From contig CAMPKJ010000278.1 of assembly GCA_946887105.1 (NCBI GenBank), positions 1-6,363 on the forward strand: a stretch of DNA of 6,363 bases, written 5' to 3'. How positions within the stretch are numbered: position 1 is the first letter of the stretch; every line of letters begins with the position of its first letter. The notes under the pieces were generated by a model. It was not told where the DNA came from. It saw nothing but the letters and a program-made list of their open reading frames with translations, and searched no databases. Both the position numbers and the translations under genes were made by a program. Below, piece after piece: positions 1-6,363 of this stretch. Source of the DNA: an uncultured Acidobacteriota bacterium (GTDB lineage Bacteria > Acidobacteriota > Thermoanaerobaculia > Gp7-AA8).

Positions 1-1519
1 AGCCCATGACGAACGCCTGCCAGTTGCCGAGCTCCCCGCGGATGTACCGGGGCGGGTCGAGCAGCAGCACGCGCGCGACGAAGTCGAAGAGCCGTCCATC
101 GACCCCACTGGCGCGCCGCCGCGCCTCGTCCACCGCCTCGCCAATCCGCGTGCGGTCCTCGTCGCTCGGCGTTTCGCGGATGTACGTGCGATAGACCGGC
201 ATGCACGCCGTGACCTCGAGCAGCGCGGCCGCGATCTCGGTCGGCGCGAAATCGCGCGCATTGCGGTCGGCGACGGCCAGTTGGCCGAGGTGCGCGCCGA
301 GGGCTCGCATCTCGCCGTAGAACAGCTGCTCGATGACCTGCTTCTTGCGCGAGTAAACGATGTCGTCATACCACGACGTCTCACCACTGTACGTCTGATA
401 TGCCTCGGTCAGCACCTCCAGACCGGCGGGATCGATGAAGACCGCGTTTGCGGTATCGAGATAGTCGTAGCCGGACGTGCCGTTGCATTGGAGCGAAGCC
501 GGCAGCGACTCGCCTGCCTCGAGAATCTTTTCGACCACCACATACAGCGGCTGCCGCAATTGCAGCTTGGCCAGGTAATTCACCGGATCGTACAGACCGT
601 CGATGTGATCGATGCGCAGCCCGGTGATCTTCCCGTCCGCGACCAGCTCGAACACCAGCCGGTTGTGCACGTCGAACACTTCCGGATTCTCGACCCGTAC
701 GCCGACCAGATCCGAGACGTCGAAAAAGCGGCGATAGTTGATGGTTTCGCTGGCGATGCGCCAGTACGCGAGCCGGTACCACTGCGCGTCCAGCAAACGA
801 TCGAGCAGATCGAAATCGCTGTTGAACCGCGCGATGACGTCATCGAGCGCCTGATGAAAGCCGGGCGCCTGTTCGCGCAGGCGCCACAGCGTTTCCTTCA
901 GAAACCGGCTATTGGCGATGACGCTCTCGTTCTGCACGAGATCGCGCACCTCCATCGCCGAACCATCATCCGGCAACGCGGCCAGGCATTCGCGCAATAC
1001 CACCGGATACGACTGCGGCGCCAGTGGCAGGCGCTTGTCGTAATAGACGAGAAAGAATCCATCGCTGTCGAATCCGAGTTGAATCTCGCCCGATTCGAGT
1101 GCCTCGCCGTACGGACGGCCGAGCATGGGCAGCAGCACCTTGTTCCCGGACCAGTCGATGTCGAAGTAATGGAGAAAGCGCGACTGCGGTCCGTTCTCCA
1201 GCACGCTCATCCACCACGCGTTCTCGTGACTGGCGGCCATGTGATTCGGGACGACGTCGAGCACGAGCCCCATCCCGTTCTGCGCCAGTGCGTCGTGCAA
1301 CCGCGACAGATCGTCCGCGGTGCCGAGCTCCGGATTGATCGAGCTCGTATCGACGACGTCGTAGCCGTGCGTACTTCCCTTGCGCGCGCGCAGGACCGGC
1401 GACGCATAGATGTCGCTGACGCCGAGCGCGTGCAGATAGCCGACGATCTTCCGCGCGTCCTGCAGCGTGAACTGCGCGTTGAACTGGATGCGGTACGTGG
1501 CGGCCGGAATGCGGACCAT
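1..1519 (-). CDS. treY: Maltooligosyltrehalose synthase TreY, C-terminus cut by window edge
   Basis: Catalyses intramolecular transglycosylation of the reducing-end alpha-1,4 linkage of maltodextrins to alpha-1,1, giving maltooligosyltrehalose, the substrate of TreZ; cytoplasmic. 506 residues are visible, with no stop before base 1; the family usually runs to about 700-800, so roughly a third is outside. The N-terminus is typical of TreY (IPAATYRIQFN at 4-14, ASPVLRARKGSTHGYD at 39-54). GH13 region 1 is LVLDVVPNHM (85-94), followed by FDIDW (119-123) and NYRRFFDV (261-268). Region 2, GLRIDHIDGL (300-309), carries nucleophile Asp304. Region 3, VVVEKIL (327-333), carries acid/base Glu330. The third catalytic Asp, in the family's THDTKR motif, should lie just past the edge, so its absence is not a defect. 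ATG 1519-1517 overlaps the treZ stop by one base. The Shine-Dalgarno is poor (GGATGG about 4 nt upstream), suggesting reinitiation after treZ. Confidence 0.95.
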   Translation of the reverse strand, partial: MVRIPAATYRIQFNAQFTLQDARKIVGYLHALGVSDIYASPVLRARKGSTHGYDVVDTSSINPELGTADDLSRLHDALAQNGMGLVLDVVPNHMAASHENAWWMSVLENGPQSRFLHYFDIDWSGNKVLLPMLGRPYGEALESGEIQLGFDSDGFFLVYYDKRLPLAPQSYPVVLRECLAALPDDGSAMEVRDLVQNESVIANSRFLKETLWRLREQAPGFHQALDDVIARFNSDFDLLDRLLDAQWYRLAYWRIASETINYRRFFDVSDLVGVRVENPEVFDVHNRLVFELVADGKITGLRIDHIDGLYDPVNYLAKLQLRQPLYVVVEKILEAGESLPASLQCNGTSGYDYLDTANAVFIDPAGLEVLTEAYQTYSGETSWYDDIVYSRKKQVIEQLFYGEMRALGAHLGQLAVADRNARDFAPTEIAAALLEVTACMPVYRTYIRETPSDEDRTRIGEAVDEARRRASGVDGRLFDFVARVLLLDPPRYIRGELGNWQAFVMG

Positions 1520-1521
1520 CA
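1517..1521 (-). other. treZ stop / treY start overlap (TGATG)
   Basis: The TGA of treZ (1521-1519) and the ATG of treY (1519-1517) share one base. Such junctions usually mark translational coupling by termination-reinitiation, which would hold TreZ and TreY, consecutive enzymes in one pathway, at matched levels. The upstream GGAG is about 13 bases away and GGATGG about 4, neither an ideal independent site. Confidence 0.85.
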
Positions 1522-3342
1522 CACCATCCACACTCCGAACGCCGACGGCGGAAGCGTGACCTGTCCTCCATCGAGCGTCGCGCCGGTTTCGAGCAGAGAC
1601 CGTCCCGTGGCCTGGCCGAACGGCAGCGGCCCCTCGTACATCCGATCGGAGAAATTGAACGCGAGCAGCACGCCGGCGCGCCTGACGAAGAGCAGGCGGC
1701 GCTCATCGTCCGCCTGCGCTTCGACCGCGGCGAGATCGAGATTGCGCAATGCGGGCGTATTGCGCCGCAACGCCAGCAGCGCGCGGTAGAACTCCCGCAT
1801 CGCGGCATGTTCTTCGCGCTCCAGGAGAGACCAGTTCAGCTTCGAGCGGCGGAACGTCACCTCGTCGTGCGGATCGGGCGGATCGCCTGCCCAGACGAAA
1901 TCGTCGAACTCCTCGCGGCGCCCGTGGCGTACCGCCTCGATCAGTGCTTCGTCCGAATGCGACGTGAAGTACTGGAACGGTGCGGTCTCGCCGTACTCCT
2001 CGCCCATGAACAACATCGGAACGAACGGCGCCAGGATCGTCGCCGCCGCGGCGAGGCGCACTTTTTCGGGCGATACCAGCGCCGCCAGACGCTCGCCCAT
2101 GGCCCGATTGCCGATCTGATCGTGATTCTGCATCGAGATCACGAATTGCGTGCCGTCCTTGGTCTTCGGTTCCCGCCCGTACTTCCGTCCGCGATACGTC
2201 GAATGCTGGCCCGTATAGAGAAATCCGGTGGTCAGCACGCGCGCCAGGTTGCTCGTCTTCGGCGGAAAGCCTTCGTAATAGCCGTCCTGCTCGCCGGTGA
2301 GCAGCGTATGCAGCGAGTGGTGGAAATCGTCCGCCCATTGCGAGTCGAATCCGAGCCCGAGCTCCGACTTCGGCGTGATCACGCGCGGGTCGTTGAGATC
2401 GCTCTCCGCGATCGCGTAGATCTTCCGTCCGAGCTCCTCGGCGCGGCGATGGACGGCATCGCAGAGATCCTGCAGGAACGGCTCGGCGGAATGATCGACG
2501 ATCGCGTGTACCGCGTCGACGCGCAAGCCGTCGACGTGAAACTCGTCGATCCATTGCAGCGCATTGTGGATGAAGTACCAGCGCACGTCATCGCTGCGCG
2601 GCCCGTCGAAATTCAACGCCAGGCCCCATGGCGTCTTGTAGCGATCCGTGAAATACGGCGCGAACTCGGAGACGTAGTTGCCCTCCGGGCCCAGGTGGTT
2701 GTAGACGACGTCGAGGAGCAGGGCCATGCCCCGCCCGTGGCACGCGTCGACGAGCCGCTTCAGCGCGCGCGGGCCGCCATAAGAGGCCTGTGCCGCATAC
2801 ACATAGGTCCCGTCGTAACCCCAGTTGCGCTCGCCCGGAAACTGCGCCACAGGCAGCAGTTCGACGGCGGTGACGCCGAGATCCTTCAGATCGTCGAGCT
2901 TGCCGATGATGGCATCGAAGGTTCCCTCCTCGGTGAACGTGCCGACGTGCAGCTCATAGAGCACATAGTCTTCGAGCGCAATGCCGGTCCAACCCGCGTC
3001 ATGCCATTCGAAATCGCTGCCGACCACTTCGGACGGACCATGCACGCCGGCCGGCTGAAGACGCGAAGCGGGGTCAGGCCTTTCCCGTCCTTTGACGACG
3101 TACAGATAACGCGTTCCTTCACCACAATCGTCGACGATCGCGGCGTGATATCCGTTCGTGTCCTTCGTCAACGGCACACGCCGGTCTTCCGGCGCGACGA
3201 TGTGCAATTCCACGCGTGCGTGGTGCGGCGCCCAGACACGAAACTCGCAGCGATTCCCATCGAGCACTCTTGCGCCGAGGGAGATGCCAATGGGAGCGGC
3301 AGGATGTCCTTGCTGGCCGGAGGAAACCGCCGCGTCAGGCAA
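1519..3342 (-). CDS. treZ: Maltooligosyltrehalose trehalohydrolase TreZ
   Basis: Hydrolyses the alpha-1,4 bond next to the alpha-1,1 end of maltooligosyltrehalose, releasing trehalose and a shortened maltodextrin; cytoplasmic, no signal peptide. 607 residues, near the usual family size. An N-terminal beta-sandwich (about 20-110) ends in the TreZ-type stretch [19 protein letters not shown] (89-107). The GH13 barrel follows: region 1 [15 protein letters not shown] (209-223), region 2 [11 protein letters not shown] (271-281) with nucleophile Asp276, region 3 IYAIAES (308-314) with acid/base Glu313, region 4 [11 protein letters not shown] (402-412) with Asp408. [17 protein letters not shown] (446-462) is also typical. 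A short C-terminal beta domain ends in [11 protein letters not shown]. The start is TTG at 3342-3340, chosen for the strong AAGGAGAGG six bases upstream; there is no in-frame ATG near the N-terminus. It overlaps the glgB end by 8 nt and leads directly into treY. TreZ is favoured over GlgB or GlgX because of the 89-107 stretch and the adjacent TreY. Confidence 0.96.
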   Translation of the reverse strand: MPDAAVSSGQQGHPAAPIGISLGARVLDGNRCEFRVWAPHHARVELHIVAPEDRRVPLTKDTNGYHAAIVDDCGEGTRYLYVVKGRERPDPASRLQPAGVHGPSEVVGSDFEWHDAGWTGIALEDYVLYELHVGTFTEEGTFDAIIGKLDDLKDLGVTAVELLPVAQFPGERNWGYDGTYVYAAQASYGGPRALKRLVDACHGRGMALLLDVVYNHLGPEGNYVSEFAPYFTDRYKTPWGLALNFDGPRSDDVRWYFIHNALQWIDEFHVDGLRVDAVHAIVDHSAEPFLQDLCDAVHRRAEELGRKIYAIAESDLNDPRVITPKSELGLGFDSQWADDFHHSLHTLLTGEQDGYYEGFPPKTSNLARVLTTGFLYTGQHSTYRGRKYGREPKTKDGTQFVISMQNHDQIGNRAMGERLAALVSPEKVRLAAAATILAPFVPMLFMGEEYGETAPFQYFTSHSDEALIEAVRHGRREEFDDFVWAGDPPDPHDEVTFRRSKLNWSLLEREEHAAMREFYRALLALRRNTPALRNLDLAAVEAQADDERRLLFVRRAGVLLAFNFSDRMYEGPLPFGQATGRSLLETGATLDGGQVTLPPSAFGVWMV

Positions 3343-5620
3343 TCACGACCTCTCCTTCTTCGTTTTCGGCCGCCTCCGTCTCTTCCGCCGCCTTGGACAT
3401 CAGGAACACGGCGCCCAATGGCGGAATGGTGATCGTGGCCGACCAGCGGCGGCCATGCAGCGGAATCGGTACCGCGTCGACGCCGCCCATGTTCCCCTGT
3501 CCGCTGCCGCCGTAAATCGCCGCGTCGCTATTGAGCACCTCCGCCCAGTGACCGCCGCGCGGCATGCCGACCTGATAGTTATGGCGCGGATTGGGCGTGA
3601 AGTTCAGCGCCACCACGACGATCTCCTCGGGACGCGACCGCGAGCGGCGGAGCAGCGTCACCACGCTGTTCTCGGTGTCGCAGCAATCGATCCATTCGAA
3701 GCCATCCGGCGACATGTCCAGCTCGTGCAGCGCCGGGATGTCGCGATACGCCTTGTTGAGATCCTCCAGCCAGCGATTGAGGCCGGCGTGCAGCGGATGC
3801 TGGAGCAGATCCCAGTCCAGGCCGGCGTCGTGGTTCCACTCCCGGATCTGTCCGATGTCGCCGCCCATGAACAAAAGCTTCTTGCCGGGATTGGCGTACA
3901 TGTGTGCGAACAGCAGGCGCAGATTCGCGTGGCGGCGCCATTCGTCGCCGGGCATCTTTCCGTACAGTGAGCCCTTGCCGTGCACGACCTCGTCGTGCGA
4001 CAGCGGCAGCACGAAGTTCTCGGTGAAGGCGTACATCATCCGGAACGTGAGGTCATTGTGGTGATACTTGCGATGGATCGGATCGCGCGCGAAGTAGCGC
4101 AGCGTGTCGTGCATCCATCCCATGTCCCACTTCATGCCGAATCCCAGCCCGCCCACATAGGTCGGGCGCGAGACCATCGGCCAGGCGGTCGATTCCTCGG
4201 CCATCACCTGGACATCCGGGTGTACTTTGTAGACGTCCTCATTGAGACGGCGCAGGAATGCGATGGCCTCGATGTTCTCGCGTCCACCGAATTCGTTCGG
4301 CACCCATTCGCCCGCACTGCGCGAATAGTCGAGATACAGCATCGAAGCGACCGCGTCGACGCGCAATCCGTCGGCGTGATATTCGCCCAGCCAGTACAGC
4401 GCGCTGGACAACAGGAACGAGCGCACCTCATTGCGGCCGTAATTGAAGACCAGCGAGTTCCAGTCCGGCTGAAACCCCTTGCGCGGATCGGCGTGCTCGT
4501 ACAGATGCGTTCCGTCGAAATACGCCAGGCCATGTTCGTCGCTCGGGAAATGCGACGGCACCCAATCGATGATCACGCCGATGCCGTTCTGGTGCAGCAC
4601 GTCCACGAGGTATTTGAAATCCTGCGGCGTTCCATGGCGGCTGGTCGGCGCGAAATAGCCGGTGCCCTGATATCCCCACGAGCCATAGAACGGATGCTCC
4701 ATGACCGGCATCATCTCGACGTGCGTGAAGTTCATCTTCTTCACGTATTCGGCGAGCGGCCGTGCGAGCTCGCGGTAACTCATCGATCGCCACGTCTTCC
4801 CGTCGTCATCGCTGACGCGGCGCCATGAGCCGAGGTGCACTTCGTAGATGGACATCGGGGCGGTGTAACTGTTGCGGGCGTGACGGCCCTTCATCCAGTC
4901 GCCGTCGTTCCATTCGTACGCGAGGTCCCACACCTTCGACGCCGTGGCCGGCGGCGTCTCGTGATGCACGGCCATCGGATCGGCCTTGTCGACGCGATAG
5001 CCGTTGTGCTGCGAAACGATGTGGTACTTGTACGTCGTGCCGCGGCCGATGCCGGGCACGAAGCCTTCCCAGATTCCGGACGCACCGCGCGCGTGCAGCG
5101 GATGCGAGGTCGTGTTCCAGTCGTTGAAATCGCCGGCCACGCTGACGCGTGCGGCATTGGGCGCCCAGACGCCGAACATCACTCCGCCGGCGACGATGTG
5201 GCTGCCGAGTTTTTCCCACAGCTTGTGATGCGTGCCTTCGTTGAAGAGGTGCAGGTCCCAGTCGCTGAGCATCGACTCCGCGGGTGCATCCGTCGCCACC
5301 GGCACGATCTGATCGATGGTGTGCTCGCGGACGGCGTTCGGATCGACGACGTCTCCAGTGACGGAGTTCGCGGCCGCATCCGCTTCGATGGTCACGGTCG
5401 GCACGACGTCGCCACCCACCGCCTGCAGCTCTTCGAGTGCGGCGTCGGCGCGGCTCTGCGTCTTCGGTTTGGGCGTCCGCGTCTTCGCCGGAGCGGCGAT
5501 GGTCTTCGCGGATGACGCCGGTTTCTTCGCTGCGGTCTTCTTCCCCTTCGCCGGTGCAGGGTTCATCTTGGCGCGCGCCTCGGGCGGCGCCGCCGGATCG
5601 TTCTTCTTTCTGATGGCCAT
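3335..5620 (-). CDS. glgB: 1,4-alpha-glucan (glycogen) branching enzyme GlgB
   Basis: Cuts alpha-1,4-glucan and transfers the piece to a 6-hydroxyl, forming the alpha-1,6 branches of glycogen; cytoplasmic. 761 residues from ATG 5620. Residues 1-57 are basic and low in complexity (12 Lys, 4 Arg, 14 Ala, 9 Pro); 58-117 match nothing I recognise. A CBM48/N2 domain follows (about 118-225: [38 protein letters not shown]). The GH13 barrel has region 1 [10 protein letters not shown] (350-359), region 2 [11 protein letters not shown] with nucleophile Asp422, region 3 VMAEEST with acid/base Glu475, and region 4 [12 protein letters not shown] with Asp543. The spacing Asp422-Glu475 (53) equals E. coli Asp405-Glu458. 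A C-terminal beta domain runs about 650-741, then an acidic 20-residue tail. The DPhxxLGxH-type N1 signature of long GlgBs is absent. Start: ATG 5620 with AGGAAGG upstream is preferred to the adjoining TTG 5623; an ATG at codon 19 is a weaker alternative. First gene of the operon. Confidence 0.97.
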   Translation of the reverse strand: MAIRKKNDPAAPPEARAKMNPAPAKGKKTAAKKPASSAKTIAAPAKTRTPKPKTQSRADAALEELQAVGGDVVPTVTIEADAAANSVTGDVVDPNAVREHTIDQIVPVATDAPAESMLSDWDLHLFNEGTHHKLWEKLGSHIVAGGVMFGVWAPNAARVSVAGDFNDWNTTSHPLHARGASGIWEGFVPGIGRGTTYKYHIVSQHNGYRVDKADPMAVHHETPPATASKVWDLAYEWNDGDWMKGRHARNSYTAPMSIYEVHLGSWRRVSDDDGKTWRSMSYRELARPLAEYVKKMNFTHVEMMPVMEHPFYGSWGYQGTGYFAPTSRHGTPQDFKYLVDVLHQNGIGVIIDWVPSHFPSDEHGLAYFDGTHLYEHADPRKGFQPDWNSLVFNYGRNEVRSFLLSSALYWLGEYHADGLRVDAVASMLYLDYSRSAGEWVPNEFGGRENIEAIAFLRRLNEDVYKVHPDVQVMAEESTAWPMVSRPTYVGGLGFGMKWDMGWMHDTLRYFARDPIHRKYHHNDLTFRMMYAFTENFVLPLSHDEVVHGKGSLYGKMPGDEWRRHANLRLLFAHMYANPGKKLLFMGGDIGQIREWNHDAGLDWDLLQHPLHAGLNRWLEDLNKAYRDIPALHELDMSPDGFEWIDCCDTENSVVTLLRRSRSRPEEIVVVALNFTPNPRHNYQVGMPRGGHWAEVLNSDAAIYGGSGQGNMGGVDAVPIPLHGRRWSATITIPPLGAVFLMSKAAEETEAAENEEGEVVIA
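3349..3357 (-). promoter_or_regulatory. treZ ribosome binding site inside the glgB end
   Basis: AAGGAGAGG on the minus strand, six bases before the TTG start of treZ. It is the strongest Shine-Dalgarno match in the window and decides the choice of a TTG start. The bases are also codons of the acidic GlgB tail (Glu-Glu-Gly-Glu-Val), so terminating glgB ribosomes lie over the treZ start, consistent with translational coupling. Confidence 0.7.
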
Positions 5621-5623
5621 CAA

Positions 5624-5630
5624 CCTTCCT
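5624..5630 (-). promoter_or_regulatory. glgB ribosome binding site
   Basis: AGGAAGG on the minus strand, three bases (TTG) before ATG 5620; its first AGGA is six bases away. It favours the ATG as the start. The TTG at 5623-5621 directly abuts the AGGAAGG, leaving no spacer, so it is a poor start. Confidence 0.65.
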
Positions 5631-5660
5631 TACTGCTCTGCGCTAACGGGGCGACAAAGC

Positions 5661-5674
5661 AAGGCTCGCGCCTT
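5661..5674. repeat. Short inverted repeat (possible operator or leader hairpin)
   Basis: AAGGC, a four-base spacer TCGC, then GCCTT: perfect 5-bp arms, central in the divergent gap. It could be a regulator half-site pair or a small hairpin in the glgB 5' leader. Arms this short arise by chance in GC-rich DNA, so the functional reading is weak. Confidence 0.25.
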
Positions 5675-5686
5675 CGGACGCAACGA

Positions 5687-5692
5687 TATGCT
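5687..5692 (+). promoter_or_regulatory. Possible -10 element for the methyltransferase gene
   Basis: TATGCT resembles the bacterial -10 consensus and sits so that transcription would start at or next to the GTG at 5699, implying a leaderless mRNA. No good -35 hexamer is found at 16-18 bases upstream, so this is tentative. Confidence 0.22.
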
Positions 5693-5698
5693 AGGGAC

Positions 5699-6363
5699 GT
5701 GGATTGGAATGCATACGCGCGGTCGGAGCCGTACTTTGCGGTACTGACCGACCCGCGGTTTCTTCGCGCGCGCTTCGATGAGCGTGCCGAGGAGGAGTTC
5801 TTCCAGACCGGCGAAATGTATGTGATCCGCCTGCTGGAGGTGGCGCGGCAGTATCTGACGCCGCTGTTCGAGCCGCATTCGGTGCTCGAGCTCGGTTGCG
5901 GGCCGGGACGCGTGGCCACCGCCTTCGCGGATCGGCTGCCGGCTTCGGAAATCGTCGCCGTCGACGCCGCACCGGCCATGTTGGAGCTGGCCGCGGAGAA
6001 CGGGCGCCGCCGCGGCGTGATCAACATTCACTACCAATCGCTCGACGAGCTCCTGCGCTCGACGCGCAGATTCGATCTCGTGAACGCGTCGATCGTCTTC
6101 CATCACATCGATCCGAGCAGCGGCATGCCGCTGCTGGCGGAGATGCTCGGCCGCATCGCGGACGGCGGCGTCGGCGTGTTCACGTTCGTCTATCGGCGCA
6201 ACAGCGGGCGTGCGATCGATGCGGTACGGCGCATGCGGCGGAGCGTGCCGGCCGTCAACCGCGCCGCTCAGTTGCTCCTGCGCAAGCCGGCCGGGCTGCC
6301 GTTCCTGCATCCGTACGTTTACGATCTCTCCGCGGTGCTCGCGGCGTTCGACGCGGCGGGCTG
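5699..6363 (+). CDS. Class I SAM-dependent methyltransferase, C-terminus cut by window edge
   Basis: Transfers a methyl group from S-adenosylmethionine to an unidentified acceptor. 221 residues are visible, with no stop before the right edge. After a helical N-terminal segment (DWNAYARSEPYFAVLTDPRF at 2-21; EEEFFQTGEMYV at 31-42) comes a class I Rossmann core. Motif I is VLELGCGPGR (62-71), the SAM glycine loop. The motif II acid is Asp89 in IVAVDAA. FDLVNASIVFHHI (125-137) is the motif IV strand, with an Asn and His-His seen in many small-molecule methyltransferases, and GGVGVFTFVYRR follows. A further segment (GRAIDAVRRMRRSVPAVNRAAQ) is of unknown role. The substrate cannot be told. The GTG start is chosen because the frame has no ATG upstream and the conserved-looking DW..Y sequence begins right after it. 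AGGGA lies only one base upstream, too close for a standard Shine-Dalgarno. It is divergent from glgB, so a shared function is not implied. Confidence 0.82.
   Translation, partial: MDWNAYARSEPYFAVLTDPRFLRARFDERAEEEFFQTGEMYVIRLLEVARQYLTPLFEPHSVLELGCGPGRVATAFADRLPASEIVAVDAAPAMLELAAENGRRRGVINIHYQSLDELLRSTRRFDLVNASIVFHHIDPSSGMPLLAEMLGRIADGGVGVFTFVYRRNSGRAIDAVRRMRRSVPAVNRAAQLLLRKPAGLPFLHPYVYDLSAVLAAFDAAG

Larger units (their letters stand above)
5621..5698. promoter_or_regulatory. Divergent intergenic region between glgB and the methyltransferase gene
   Basis: This 78-base non-coding gap must hold the promoters for the leftward glgB-treZ-treY operon and the rightward methyltransferase gene, unless these overlap the coding regions. 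I see no convincing pair of -35 and -10 boxes in either direction. The recognisable elements are the glgB ribosome binding site, a short inverted repeat and a TATGCT hexamer. Assignment as a promoter region rests on gene orientation, not on motif strength. Confidence 0.5.

Noticed and set aside
1..1519. TreY as a naturally truncated enzyme lacking its third catalytic Asp
   Set aside because: The frame is intact and open to base 1, and the missing motif is expected just beyond it, so the truncation is due to the window edge.
281..1789. 502-codon open frame on the plus strand
   Set aside because: Antisense to treY and the treZ end, whose frame carries clear catalytic motifs. The plus-strand translation is rich in Arg, Val, His and Asp without recognisable domains, as expected of a shadow in GC-rich DNA.
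1807..3432. 541-codon open frame on the plus strand
   Set aside because: Antisense to treZ and the glgB end. The translation mirrors GC-biased codons and shows no known motif; there is no ribosome binding site or context in support.
3980..4828. 282-codon open frame on the plus strand
   Set aside because: Lies wholly antisense to the GlgB catalytic domain and has no recognisable motif.
5316..5747. 143-codon open frame on the plus strand with an Ala/Phe-rich, membrane-like segment
   Set aside because: The hydrophobic stretch is the complement of the Lys/Ala-rich GlgB N-terminus. It overlaps both glgB and the methyltransferase start out of frame, so it is an artefact.
5630..6310. 226-codon open frame on the minus strand
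   Set aside because: Antisense to the methyltransferase gene, where the plus-strand frame carries motif I VLELGCGPGR and a coherent Rossmann core; the minus-strand translation has no domain.
1..6363. A novel defence or mobile system
   Set aside because: Nearly all of the window is explained by core glycogen/trehalose enzymes and a methyltransferase; no transposase, integrase, nuclease, direct repeats or CRISPR spacing was seen.

Overview
The window is a high-GC bacterial segment made of one minus-strand cluster of three GH13 alpha-glucan enzymes and one divergent plus-strand gene. Going 5' to 3' on the minus strand, the cluster is glgB (glycogen branching enzyme, 5620-3335), treZ (maltooligosyltrehalose trehalohydrolase, 3342-1519) and treY (maltooligosyltrehalose synthase, from 1519 and cut by the left window edge). 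A SAM-dependent methyltransferase gene starts near 5699 on the plus strand and is cut by the right edge. Neither truncated gene has a stop codon inside the window; both were found by translating to the edges.

The three sugar genes are very tightly packed. glgB and treZ overlap by 8 nt, and treZ and treY share one base in a TGATG junction, so they almost certainly form one translationally coupled operon. GlgB puts alpha-1,6 branches on glycogen. TreY rearranges the reducing-end alpha-1,4 linkage of a linear glucan into an alpha-1,1 linkage. TreZ then cuts off trehalose. The operon therefore couples building of the storage polymer to its conversion into a compatible solute. No debranching enzyme (treX/glgX) is visible; it may lie beyond the left edge or elsewhere in the genome.

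The 78-base gap between glgB and the methyltransferase gene (5621-5698) is the only non-coding stretch. It must carry the divergent promoters and contains a short inverted repeat, a weak -10-like hexamer and the glgB ribosome binding site. There are no RNA genes, mobile elements, CRISPR arrays or extended repeats.

The organism is a high-GC bacterium using ATG, TTG and probably GTG starts. Gene content and protein style would fit an Acidobacteriota-like, proteobacterial or other soil lineage, but the sequence alone does not settle this. The window is mostly ordinary primary metabolism. The most unusual points are the long basic Ala/Lys/Pro-rich N-terminus of GlgB in place of the usual N1 domain, and the acidic GlgB tail whose codons double as the treZ ribosome binding site.
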